Shown piece after piece: positions 13,401 through 24,374 of a DNA stretch of 64,000 nucleotides. The notes beneath the pieces are model-generated. The model did not search any database and was not told the DNA's origin. It saw only the letters and a program-made list of their open reading frames with translations. The stretch's first letter is position 1; each line of letters opens with the position of its first letter. The DNA is from Nematostella vectensis (Eukaryota; Cnidaria; Anthozoa; Actiniaria; Edwardsiidae): the NCBI RefSeq assembly GCF_932526225.1, contig NC_064040.1, positions 4,895,681-4,959,680 on the forward strand. The letters are read 5' to 3'. The position numbers and the translations under genes are program-made.

Positions 13401-16400
13401 AAAAAACCCTGGCATACTGTGGGATTCCAGCAAAGATCAATACTTCCACAAAATTTCAAACGTTTCATTCAATGCCATAAAATGTGCACCACTGGGAAAC
13501 GACACATGCAAAAACACGTCGAACAGAAAAAAAAAAACAAAGTAAGCTGATCAAAGCTTCCCTTACCCTATGCATAAAAATGAACATATCAAAGTTCCCT
13601 TACAAGCTCTTTGTTCTTGCCGACGACTGGTTTCTCCGCGTTCTCTAGATCTACAAGAGCCCGTATGGAGGCGTGTGTTTGTAGCAGTCTTTTCTGCACT
13701 AGACAAAACCTGCGTAAATTCTCAGTCTCGTCTGGCCCGACTTCTTCCTCTTCTGCTGACTTTAGGCCTGCGAGAAACATTTTTCTTCAATTTCTAACTT
13801 TTATCACTTAATAATCACAACCTTCGTCTGTTTTGTGGTTTATTACATTATCATAGAATTTTAAAGTCCTTAAAAAAACTTCCACTTAAAGAGCGAGTGG
13901 CAAAGGTGACATGATAGTTTGTTTGAAAGCTGCGTGTTCCGAACTGTCATTTGACAATTGCCATTTTCTTTTTTTAATGTCATAGAATTGGGGTGTATTG
14001 TTTCTCAAATTGTTTTACGCTGAGAAATATGACCAGGGGGTGACCGTCTTCTTACCGTTGTTATCGACAGCTTGGCTAACAGAGTCAACAGCTTTGAGCA
14101 TGAGGGAGCATGGGCAGCCAACTGTTCCCAGCAGGCACTGCAAGCCTTGACGGAGGAGCTGCGGAGTGCGCATGTCCACGAAAATGTCGAGGAGCGGGAC
14201 CTCAAGCTGCTCCATAACTTGGTTCACGTCACCTACAAATGTAAAGACTTATGATACCTTATGGATCACAGTTACAATTAATCGAATTTCGGGACTTCAC
14301 CTTTAGCCAGCTACAGTATACTGTTTTCACAGCTTTTGTTGAATTTTGATGTGAATTCTTCTTGTTTAAAAATAGACACAACATCATTATCAATATCTTT
14401 TCAGAGGGTTCAAAATAATATAATGACGTCATCCACAGGTTTACCGTCAGTAGACTTGATGCTGTCCATTATAACCGTCAGCTTCTTGAGCAGATGAAGG
14501 TCACGCACTCTTCGACTGTGCTTGTCACTAAACAACAACAAACAAACAGAAGCAGAAATCAATGAATGCTTGCAATGATAGGTCAAATGTGACAAACGGA
14601 CGTTGCGTTACCTGAGCGCGTAGTGGAATGGGACCGAGATAACCTTGAGCCTGCCGTCACCTTGGATCAGCGTACAGTTTAGGGTGTGCTGTGGGGGCGC
14701 CAATCCCTGACGAATCACGTGGCCAAGTCCCATGATTCCATGCCCTGCGTACAGTAGCCTAAAAGGAGTTGAAAGAATTAAAAGGAGTTGCAAATCCATT
14801 AAAGGATTTTGAGTCATTTTACCTTTAATTAGATTTTAGAAATGATTGTCTTCACTACTTTTTAAACAAGAACATGTTGACTTTTGAGTATTTAGTGATG
14901 CGCCTGTGAGAGGGGTTTAGTGATGCGCCTGAGTGGGTGGTTTCGTGATGCACCTGTGAGAGGGATATAGTATTGCGCCTGTGAGAGGGGTTTAGTGATG
15001 CGCCTGTGACACTAGTTTAGTTATGCGCCTGCGAGAGTGGTTTAGTGATGCGCCTGTGAGAGTGGTTCAGTGATGCGCCTGTGAGAGTGGTTCAGTGATG
15101 CGCCTGTGAGAGGGGTTTAGTGATGCGCCTGTGAGAGGGGTTTAGTGATGTGCCTGTGAGACTATTTTAGTGATGCGCCTGTGAGAGGGATATAGTGATG
15201 CGCCTGTGAGAGTGGTTTAGTGATGCGCCTGGGAGAGTGGTTTAGTGATGCGCCTGTAAGAGGGGTTTAGTGATGCGCCTGTGAGAGGGGTTTAGTGATG
15301 TGCCTATGAGAGTGGTTTAGTGATGCGCCTGGGAGAGTGGTTTAGTGATGCGCCTGTGAGAGGGGTTTAGTGATGTGCCTGTGAGAGGGGTTTAGTGATG
15401 TGCCTGTGAGAGGGGTTTAGTGATGCGCCTGTGAGAGGGGTTTAGTGATGTGCCTGTGAGAGGGGTTTAGTGATGCGCCTGTGAGACTGGTTTAGTGATG
15501 CGCCTGTAAGAGTGGTTTAGTGATGCGCCTGGGAGAGGGATATAGTGATGCGCCTGTGAGAGTGGTTTAGTGATGCGCCTGTGAGAGTGGTTTAGTGATG
15601 CGCCAGTGAGAGGGGTTTAGTATTGCGCCTGTGAGAGTGGTTTAGTGATGCGCCTGGGAGAGTGGTTTAGTGATGCGCCTGTGAGACTATTTTAGTGATG
15701 CGCCTGTGAGAGGGACATAGTGATGCGGCTGTGAGAGTGGTTTAATAATAATAATAATAATGCTCGTTTATTTCAACCGTTTGCAGTTCTTTTACAACTG
15801 AATTACCGGTAGGGTCAGCTAACTACAAAATACATTACACCATACATAATTCATAATAACATTAAATCCCCAGCATATTGCGCTGAGACGAATTTGGAAA
15901 AACGGTCCGTGCGACCCGGAACCACACTATGTGAGCGCTTAGATCTTAGGGAGTATGGCGAGTTGGAGGATATAAGTCTGCTTGACACTAGGGGGTATAA
16001 GACGCTCCCCTGTTTGATATTGCTTATGAATTTTCTGCACACATTGTGACGCCGCGCCTCTAAAGAAGACAAGCATGCGCGTTCGAGGGCGTCCTCGTAG
16101 CTAAGGCCACTACCGAAAATTATTCCTAGAGATCTTTTTTGAATTCTTTCTAAGGCAGCACATAGGTATTGCGGAAGGTTGGAAAAGACAACGCAGGCAT
16201 ACTCTAAGATGGACCTTATAAGAGAACAGTACACAGACACTAAATCCCTTTCTGAGACACCACATGATTTTAGTTTTCTGAGTGCATAGAGACGACGGTT
16301 TGACTTTTTGATCACATAGTCACAGTGCGATGACCAACTAAGGTCCGAAGAGATATACACACCGAGAAGCTTGAAACTGGTGACTGACTCAATAACGGAA

Positions 16401-19400
16401 CCGCCGACCGCTATTGGTTGGCACTGAGAACTATTGTACTGTTTAGTGATGCGCCTGGGAGAGTGGTTTAGTGATGCGCCTGTGAGAGGGGTTTAGTGAT
16501 GCGCCTGTGAGAGGGGTTTAGTGATGCGCCTGTGAGAGGGGTTTAGTGATGCGCCTGTGAGAGGGGTTTAGTGATGTGCCTGTGAGAGGGGTTTAGTGAT
16601 GTGCCTGTGAGACTATTTTAGTGATGCGCCTGTGAGACTGGTTTAGTAATGCGCCTGGGAGAGTGGTTTAGTGATGCGCCTGTGAGAGTGGTTTAGTGAT
16701 GCGCCAGTGAGAGGGGTTTAGTATTGCGCCTGTGAGAGTGGTTTAGTGATGCGCCTGTGAGAGGGGTTTAGTGATGCGCCTGTAAGAGGGGTTTAGTGAT
16801 GCGCCTGTGAGACTGGTTTAGTGATGCGCCTGTGAGACTATTTTAGTGATGCGCCTGTGAGAGGGGTTTAGTGATGCGCCTGTGAGAGTGGTTTAGTGAT
16901 GCGCCTGTGAGACTGGTTTAGTGATGCGCCTGTAAAAGGGGTTTAGTGATGCGCCTGTGAGAGGGGTTTAGTGATGCGCCTGTGAGAGTGGTTTAGTGAT
17001 GTGCCTGTGAGAGTGGTTTAGTGATGCGCCTGTGAGACTGGTTTAGTGATACGCCTGTGAGAGTGGTTTAGTGATGCTCCTGTGAGAGTGGTTTAGTGAT
17101 GCGCCTGTGAGAGGGGTTTAGTGATGCGCCTGTGAGAGGGGTTTAGTGATGCGCCTGTGAGAGTGTTTAAGTGATGCGCCTGTGAGAGTGGTTTAGTGAT
17201 GCGCCTGTGAGAGTGGTTTAGTTATGCGCCTGTGAGAGGGGTTTAGTGATGCGCCTGTGAGAGTGGTTTAGTTATGCGCCTGTGAGAGATCTTTAGTTAT
17301 GCACCTGCGAGAGTGGTTTAGTGATGATCCTTCCAGATGGGTTTAGTGATGCGCCTGTGAAAGGGGTATAGGCATGTCATTGCTCGTAGGAGGGTAACCT
17401 TTTCTAATCACCTGCAGTCTTTTCCGATGTTGAAAGCAGCTACCCTGGGGCCTTGTTCTGCCCTCCAAATCTGTCCAAAAAATCGACAAAAAGATTAGCA
17501 AATGATACATGACAGCTTAATGACCACAAAGATCGAAAGGAAAAAGGAGAATAACGGACACTTTGCTTGGTATTATATGTGCACATATTCTCATACCTCT
17601 AGAATCCCTCTCTTAGCTGCGTAGATCACAAGGAACAGTGCCGTCCTGTGCTGCTCATTGGTACTGGGTTCATGTGATGTGAAATCGTCCTCATCCACCA
17701 TGATCCAGCCACATTCGGCCTCGCGATACCCTGTCCCACATGGGATAAGTTAGTGTATGAGGCATTATCGACAATGCATGTTGTATCGCAATCGTTACCA
17801 CTATCAAATGTCTGTGTATATAAAAAATGGGGATATAACACAGAAGTGCGACTTGAAACTTGCATTTACTTGTGTTTCATTTGGCCAGGGTATTAGGAAA
17901 GTCAAACTTCTATTATTATAAGTGGTCTTTTAAGTAGCCTCTATACAAGGTCCCAAAAAGATTTGCTATTCAATAGAATGCTGTTTTGGCTTAGTCCATA
18001 GGCTGTCGGCTTAAATAGTGTTCGAGAATATGTCATTGTTTGAAGTCACTTCTTGGTGGTCTCTCACCTTTCCACATGCGGATAGCTATTCCCTTCTTCA
18101 CATCTAGCAACATGACGCGACCGAACTCATCTGTTGTCACGGCAACCTTGCCATTTGGCGCCAAGGTGATGTTAGTGCCACGGCGAGGAAAATCAGGCAG
18201 CCCGAATCTGCAACCGAATGGCACATCAGATGGTTCTAACAATTCAATCAAGATGCTACATCAGATGGAAATTCATAAAAATCCAATCAAAATTGTACAT
18301 ATGAACGGTAGTTCTAACAATTCAACCCATGAATCCTCATCATCAGCGTACTACAGTAGAACCTCAATATAACAATCATCCATTAAGTAGCCCATCGATT
18401 TTTTTTTATTATAAGCCAATGAACATAAAGATGAACCTCCATATAATGTGCATTAATCAAGCAGTAATCCTCCATGTGCCGGTCACTTTACAAGCCCCAA
18501 GGATGTCTGTTATATGGAGTCCCATGTCTGTTATATAGAGGTTTATGCTTGTTACATAGAGGTCCATTGCTTTTTATATGGAGGCACAATGGCCATTGTA
18601 TGGAGGTCCCAATGTATCTCTCAAAGGCTTTCTACCTGGCAGCTAGCTTGGCTCCCTTCTCTACTTTAGGCTTTGGTAGTTTAGTTTGCTCTGCAGGCTG
18701 AGCAGCAGGCTTACTTCCCCATCCAAGCCAGCCACTAAAATGAAAACAGGTTAAACAAAAGAAAATAACAGGTTATTAAAAAGTATTTATTGAGAAGGGG
18801 GTGGCACTTTGACAGATCCCTCGGCAGCGGTGTTGCTGCTGAGTAGGGGTGTGGCAATATAGGTATCGCTGAGTAGGGATGTGGCAAGATAGATATCGCT
18901 GAGTAGGGGTGTGGCAATATAGGTATCACTGAGTAGGGGTGTGGCAATATAGGTATCACTGAGTAGGGGTGTGGCAATATAGGTATCGCTTAGTAGGGGT
19001 GTGGCAAGATAGGTATCACTGAGTAGGGGTGTGGCAAGATAGGTATTGCTGAGAATGAATGTGGCTAGATATCGCTGAGTAGGGGTGTGGCAATATAGGT
19101 ATCGCTGAGTAGGGGTGTGGCAATATAGGTATCGCTGAGTAGTGATGTGGCAAGATAGGTATTGCTCAGTAGAGATGTGGCACAATAGGGGGTCACTGGG
19201 TATGGGTGTGGAAATTTTTGGGGTTCCTTAGTAGGGGTGTGGCAAGGTAGGGGGTCACTGGGTAGGGGTGTCACAAGATAGGGTATTGCTAAGTACTGGT
19301 GTTGCAAGTTAGAAGGTACCTGAGTAGGAGTGTCATAAGTTATTGGGTCACTTATGGATGTGAAATTTCGATGCTCACCTTTCTTATTTCCATGCCCTGC

Positions 19401-22400
19401 TAATATTTCATGAGTGATATTATCAATCTTCAAAGTATATTTCAGCATTAAAGGGCATCCATAGAATGCCATACCAGGCATGCTCCACAAATATCAACAA
19501 TACCTTGCAGCAGATAACCTTGAGAGTACAGCCGAGGTGAGCTTACTGGCAACTGCCATGGCAACGTCAGATATTAATGGGGGACCACTGCCCTATGAAA
19601 AAAAAGAACGAGTACCATGACAATGTCAGATATTAATGGGGAGTCACTGCCCTATGAAACAAAAGAAAGAGTACCATGGCAACATCTGATATTAATGGGG
19701 AACCACTGCCATGGTAACGTCAGATACCAATGGGGTTCTCTTGTGGTCCTGATTTTAACAGTGGTAATTTAAGCAGATCCATATTTGGCTTTGGAGCTTG
19801 GCTTCTCAAGTGGTGTGGCACCCAATAGGGGGTTGTGGCCTGCCCCCCCCCCTCCTTTATTGACAAATTCAGATGCATTGGTGATGGTACAGCAACCTGC
19901 TACACTTCACCCCCTAGCCACAATCACAACCCCAAATTATTCACTGCAACAAACCTCAATGGCACAATAGACTGCAAGGAATGGGTCGGCACCAGACGCA
20001 ACATAGTGGGACATAGCTGGAGCAGATGTCCTGATAACAGCATTGTATCCACCTATGAATGATGCTGTCTGTAGTTGGTCAAACATGTTCTGCGTCACTA
20101 CACCTAAAAGAATTGGAAAAATCAACATGGACAGATCTAGCTTTCTTCTATGAGGGGGATTTGCCCTGTATCATCAAAAAATGCCCACTAATTAGATTGG
20201 TCTTGGGGCATGAATCTTAAAGAAGGATATGAGGATTTGAAATAAAAAGGTGAACCTACCACAACTAGCGATATCAGTGATATGCTTTTGGCCATCAAAT
20301 CTCCACTTTTTGTAAGCAAGTGGAGGCGGCTGAATGAGGTCCTGCATACCACTGGCTTGTGCTGAAACCAAACACTTCTGTTAAACATTGAGTATACCCA
20401 AAAATTGTTAAGGGGGGGGGGTAGGGGTTCCAGGTATTTCTATGGGGTCATGTACAGTCACGGTATCAAAAGGATAGCATTAGAAGAACCTCAATAAAAG
20501 GATCTTCTTTCTATACAGGAAATTTAGAAAAGGATGAAGAATCATTAATGCATAAGGAAGATTTAGAAATACTATTGTTCTGAGGGAATTCCCTTTGTTA
20601 AAGTTATTGTTGTTGTGTTTATCATCAATATTATTATTATCATTATCATCATTTCTATGGTACCATTTCTATGCATGGGAGAAATTAAGAATTGTCTACT
20701 GTTTTGAGGGAACAACATAAAGTAAGCTTGCCTCAGAAAACAATAGAATCTGAGCTGATCATGTCAAAGTTGTTGGTTGTTATTGTCAAAGTATTTTATT
20801 TCCATCCTCTTCTTTGTTTTAGAATTATATCATTAGGTACACATCTAATCATTATTACCTTTAGCCAGTTGATTCCTGCAAGCACGGAGAGACTGGAACA
20901 AACTAAACCCATCAATTATCACCAATGCTGATGGGTACAAGATAGCAAGCTCCTCCACCTAGAAAATAATATACAAATGAGAAATAGAAAACAGAATAAT
21001 TGGAAACGAATATATTTATTTGTTATTAAGTACTTTTCTACACTGTTATGTACGACTGTGCTACCACCACCAAACAAACTTTTATTAATGACTTAGACTC
21101 CTAGTCTCTTTGCAGCCGCCCACGTTTATCTGTTGGGAAAGGGATTAGAGCGACTGAAACTGTTTATCCAGAGCCTGCTAGAAGAACAAAGAGACTCCCC
21201 ACACTAATATTTTATTATTTTAGCATAACATGTTTACCTTCAATCAGTTCTCACCTGCTCCACCTTGCCAAAGCTTCTGTATGGCTGCCATGTGCGGCAT
21301 TTGAGCCTCACAACATAATCCTCATGAAGAAGTTGGGAGAACATGAGAGAGCCATTCTATACAAACACAGGCTTATTAGAGCCACAAAGGGCAGTACAAA
21401 AGTATATAACAAATGGTAATACTCATGTGTATTACAAACACAGGGGTTTTAGAACTCCAAAGAGCAGTACTCAAGTATTAACAGAGGGTAGTACTCAAAA
21501 CATGTGTATTACAAACACAGGAGTTTAAGAACTCCAAAGAGCATCCTAAAGTTTATTACTGTATAAACACAGGCTTATAAGAGCCATAAAGAACAGGAGT
21601 CAAGTGTATTATAAACACAGGTTGTTTGAACCCTCAGGAGTAGTGCATTCAAACTCACTTGCAAGTATATCCGCATGTAGCCAGATGTCATTCCAGCAAT
21701 GATGCAGGTCCAGTCAGGACAACCCTGAGAACTTCTAGATAAAAAAGACAAATGCACAATAAAAACCATGGAGTACACAGTCAATCAACTACAATGTTTT
21801 GATATAAAAAGATCTTCCATTTAAATGATTTTATTTTTAATAAGGATCAGGATTTCAAGAAACAGGCATAATTTCTGCTTATTATTTCAGGGATCGAAAA
21901 GGCTTTCTTCGATCTGTGATTAGATCCAGATTTGCTCTGTAATTCATGAAACTTAATAAGTATTCCTCAGGCTTATGAAAACCACTTTATGTGCGTTTAT
22001 CCTCTGGATAAGTACTTATTTATAGATACTTACTTATGTTGAGATGCAAGAGGTATGCAAAGGATATCATTCACACATTCTCTGCAATAAAACACACCAG
22101 TTACACTCTGCGGCTTAGCAGGATATTATTTTTTAATTTAGATGGATGGTTTCTTGCAAGAGAAATTTTTACTCTTTAATACACTTTGGTAGTGGAAAAA
22201 GATTTTTAATCATATATATTTTTTGGATAACTGAATTAACTCAATGGCACGGATTTGGCTTTTCAAGCTAAAGGTCCCATATTAAATGGCTCTTAATGTA
22301 GCTTGTTTTTATAGGGGTGAAAACCTTGGTTTTTACTTTAGGGGCTGTATCCTTTGTCTTTTCAGGTAAAAAATATTAAGCCAGAAGTCCTGTATCTCAC

Positions 22401-24374
22401 CACACGTTCTCAACCTGGAGCAGAGAACCCCTTAAAATGCTGGCCTGTGGTTCCATGTCCAGTAACAGCACCTACACACTAATTCAAACTTCTAAAACAG
22501 TGTAGAGCAGTCTGTATCTTTACGGATGTGTTGTCAGTTTCATATGCAACAAACTTGCGGCATTGTTGGTGTAGGGTAATGTATCTATACTCACCCATCT
22601 TCTACTGCAAGGCTACCACTCCACATGACTTCATACTTGTTTTTGGGATCATCAGCACTTTTATCCCATTTACCTAAAAGCAACAACAATAGATTCTACA
22701 TCAAAATTTTCTTAAAGCCCTACCATCCACCCCTACAAGAAAAAAAAAACACAAACATTTGTACAAAGAAACATAAAGAATGTGTGTGAATTCTCGGTGT
22801 TTTTTCATTGCTCCCTCTTTGCCTTATAGAGAATTCAATGCAGATAGATAATAGTATAGAAGATAATACAAATACAGAATGATAGACAGCAATAGACCCT
22901 ACTTACTTGCAAGAAACACAGCTTTGTCATTTTTAGCAATCACCAATGTGTCATTAGATGGTGATAGTGAAATACAGCAGTCCTGCAGCCATGAGGAATT
23001 CAAATTTGTCTTACTCTCAGGTTCATTTGCCTATAGAATAAAACCCATAATTTAATCAGGCAAAAGACTTTTAGCACCATTTGCTAATAGAATAAAAGCC
23101 ATAACTTAACAAGACAATCCATAGGATCCATAGGTTCTTTTGTCCAAACAATAAAAGTGATAGTTTAACAAGGCAATCACAGCAAAAAATGTTTAAGCAA
23201 AAGGCATATCATAGAAGATGCTTGTTTAAACACCAAGACCATTCTTTTTTTAAGGTTTATCCCCTGCTTGTTTCATGTAGAGCTGTCCTACAAAAGATGT
23301 AATGAATTTACTGTACTTACATCTTCCGACCATCCCCACTGCTCTGGATCAACATCCCAGCCAGCTAAAGTAGATGAACAACCTTTTTATTTTTCCTACG
23401 TAGTAAACTTCAACTAATTATCATTTGAAGATATCCCCTAATAATCAATTTACTAATGAGGTAATGATGGTATGGGGTACTCTTAGAGACCCTGACATGA
23501 AAATACATATGGTTTACTGTGTACTACTTTACGCTTTAACTCCTCACATACACAGTTCTTACAATTATTCAATGAGGCGTGTCATCCACACGGATAAATT
23601 TCAGCAATACCACAAAATATTGACATAGAGTTTTATATTGCAATGCGGAAGCAGAGAATTATATGCGAAAAATGAAAATATTATTTTGTTGTGAGTTTCA
23701 AAAACAGCACGATGTATGCTAAATTTTGCAGGTTTATTTCCTAATATTTAATAATCACCGGCTTGAGATAAAGCGATGACAGGAAAACTTGAAACCAAAC
23801 AATGCACTTCAGCAATAAAAAAGGCATAAACAGGATATAGCGAGCGCTTCTCAAATGACTTGAGTCGGACCAGCCAGTTCACAGCCTTTTTTAAGATTGA
23901 CTTCAATCTTAATTTAAGATTGACTTAAAATTTTAAGATTGACTTAAAATACATCAATACTGCAGATTTGAGTTATTCGCGCGAACGTGCGTTTTATGGT
24001 ATCCATACGAACTTCACACCATTTGGAAGATAAAAATATACTCAAGGTACATAAGAAAAAATCGACCAAATCTATTAAAGTAAATTTAAGACATTTGTTT
24101 GGAAGTGAAAAATTCCACTGATTTTAATTTTCTATTAGAAATTATTCATGTTGTTTTAGGCCATTTTTTTAAATTGGATTGGGAAAAAGCTCTATGCCAC
24201 AATTTTTCCAAACAACACAAAGAAATCCCCTCTCATCCCATTACCTTCCACAGTCGAACTTTCTTCCTCCGTTTCATTCAGTCCCTTTACGTTTTCAGAA
24301 GCAGACTCAGAGAGAAGTTCCACCACTCGATTAACATCTTGAATACACGAGAACAGACTGAGACAACAAGCCAT
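1284..24374 (-). CDS. RAB3GAP2: Rab3 GTPase-activating protein non-catalytic subunit (RAB3GAP2), 34 exons, 3' end outside window
   Basis: RAB3GAP2 is the non-catalytic partner of RAB3GAP1. The heterodimer acts on Rab3 (GTPase activation) and Rab18 (exchange) at the ER and in secretory traffic. I assembled 34 coding exons by eye. All introns are GT-AG except one GC-AG, every phase joins, and the sum is 4,080 nt (1,360 codons, ending in phase 0). Vertebrate proteins are about 1,390 residues, so only a short terminal exon is missing; it should lie left of base 1. Diagnostic blocks match the family from end to end: MACC start, [85 protein letters not shown] and [10 protein letters not shown]. Exons are listed in the three segment entries. 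Introns hold most of the tandem repeats of the left third of the window. Identity is very secure; individual boundaries are inferred from splice consensus and phase. Confidence 0.96.
1768..4617. repeat. 20-bp minisatellite, about 140 copies, in RAB3GAP2 intron 33
   Basis: Unit GGGGACCAAGCCACAACCCT with common variants C for the first G and AAAACCCT for ACAACCCT. Twenty is not a multiple of three and the unit lacks stops, so long ORFs run in all frames on both strands; none looks like a gene. The array has higher-order structure (see findings). Plus-strand composition is C/A-rich and minus-strand G/T-rich. Confidence 0.97.
7560..10140. repeat. 68-bp minisatellite, about 38 copies, in RAB3GAP2 intron 25
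   Basis: The unit contains TCTACTGGCTCTATGGGGTC, CCTTCCCCTGT and ATATCAC(A/G)ATCGGTTCTTCC; 65-bp variants also occur. Strongly pyrimidine-biased on the plus strand. More diverged copies extend to the exon 25 donor (10140-10516) and to 7475. All long ORFs here are satellite artefacts. Confidence 0.96.
10517..14758 (-). CDS. RAB3GAP2: RAB3GAP2 exons 16-25 (middle region)
   Basis: Exons in order: 14612-14758, 14445-14527, 14056-14232, 13604-13767, 12814-13084, 12546-12613, 12227-12332, 11949-12118, 11373-11571, 10517-10732. Exon 16 begins [14 protein letters not shown] and follows a 2.65-kb intron filled by a 25-bp satellite with a LINE inside. Exon 17 carries [16 protein letters not shown], exon 23 [11 protein letters not shown], exon 24 [19 protein letters not shown], and exon 25 [19 protein letters not shown] followed by a strongly acidic tail (runs of E and D, ending EEQGMEELE). 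Family alignment is good across the vertebrate LLEGGKGG and SPEVL region. The 3' end of exon 25 with its donor recurs in degenerate form just downstream and grades into the 68-bp satellite (see findings). Confidence 0.94.
11193..11270 (-). other. tRNA-Glu-like sequence, probably a SINE head
   Basis: The minus strand shows an A-box-like TGTTAGCGCGTCGG, an anticodon-loop-like CTCTCAC (CTC would be Glu) and a perfect B box GGTTCGAATCC with a 5-bp T stem. The 5' and 3' acceptor sides do not pair, so it is not a functional tRNA. It lies in the intron between RAB3GAP2 exons 24 and 25. Confidence 0.6.
12111..12212. repeat. 33-bp triplication containing the RAB3GAP2 exon 23 acceptor
   Basis: Three copies of a block beginning CACC(A/G)C and continuing TAAGAACAAG...AAGCATG; the first contains the real exon edge at 12118. 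Confidence 0.75.
14889..15744. repeat. 25-bp minisatellite, left block, in RAB3GAP2 intron 15
   Basis: Unit TTTAGTGATGCGCCTGTGAG plus AGGGG/AGTGG. About 34 copies before interruption by a LINE insertion at 15745. Confidence 0.96.
15745..16440 (-). mobile_element. 5'-truncated non-LTR retrotransposon (CR1/L2-like) inserted in a minisatellite
   Basis: The minus strand encodes the end of a reverse transcriptase (ORF 15851-16360): [19 protein letters not shown], then [10 protein letters not shown] and [14 protein letters not shown], the conserved thumb/tail of CR1, L2 and related LINEs. The 3' end (left, on the plus strand) is a TAA/ATT microsatellite tail at 15744-15762. The 25-bp satellite continues on both sides; GTTTA occurs at both junctions and may be the target-site duplication. 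No upstream catalytic FADD region is present, so the copy is truncated and inactive. Confidence 0.85.
16441..17370. repeat. 25-bp minisatellite, right block, in RAB3GAP2 intron 15
   Basis: Same unit as 14889-15744, about 37 copies, resuming directly after the LINE. Variants (CTATTT, GGGATAT, CCAGTGAG) are shared between the two blocks, showing they were one array. Confidence 0.96.
17412..24374 (-). CDS. RAB3GAP2: RAB3GAP2 exons 1-15 (N-terminal region)
   Basis: Exons in order: 24245-24374, 23321-23364, 22907-23030, 22595-22673, 22034-22081, 21659-21734, 21255-21356, 20859-20958, 20260-20361, 19955-20103, 19504-19592, 18636-18734, 18068-18207, 17597-17730, 17412-17470. This part encodes the conserved N-terminal domain, predicted in the family to be beta-propeller-like. 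The start is the ATG whose complement is at 24372-24374, giving [14 protein letters not shown], which aligns with the vertebrate MACSIVQF start. Exon 3 has [15 protein letters not shown], exon 8 [18 protein letters not shown], exon 10 [18 protein letters not shown], exon 12 the WLGW motif, and exon 13 the best-conserved block, ending GIAIRMWKG and continuing YREAECGWI in exon 14. Codon phase is continuous across all 14 introns. The upstream sequence has stop codons in the same frame, so the first exon is probably complete. Confidence 0.95.
18353..18612. mobile_element. Possible MITE remnant with CAGTAGAACCTC end in RAB3GAP2 intron 12
   Basis: CAGTAGAACCTCAATATAAC at 18355 resembles a pogo-type terminus. 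The following 250 bp hold several short copies of TTATATAGAGGT and ATGGAGGTCC in the opposite orientation. The right end is not defined. Confidence 0.3.
18836..19350. repeat. 30-bp minisatellite in RAB3GAP2 intron 11
   Basis: Unit approximately GAGTAGGGGTGTGGCAATAT plus AGGTATCGCT. About 12 good copies to 19190, then degenerate copies to about 19350. Confidence 0.9.
19592..19735. repeat. Partial duplications of RAB3GAP2 exon 11 5' end with splice acceptor
   Basis: The exon start with its acceptor (plus strand GATATTAATGGGGGACCACT, then GCCCTATG) is repeated upstream near 19630 and partly near 19690 and 19715. One extra copy keeps the CATAG acceptor; others have lost it. Confidence 0.75.
21360..21640. 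repeat. Irregular 45-77-bp tandem repeat in RAB3GAP2 intron 6
   Basis: Five copies of a block starting (A/T)AAACACAGG with AGAACTCCAAAGAGCA or AGAGCCA(C/T)AAAG. Confidence 0.7.
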
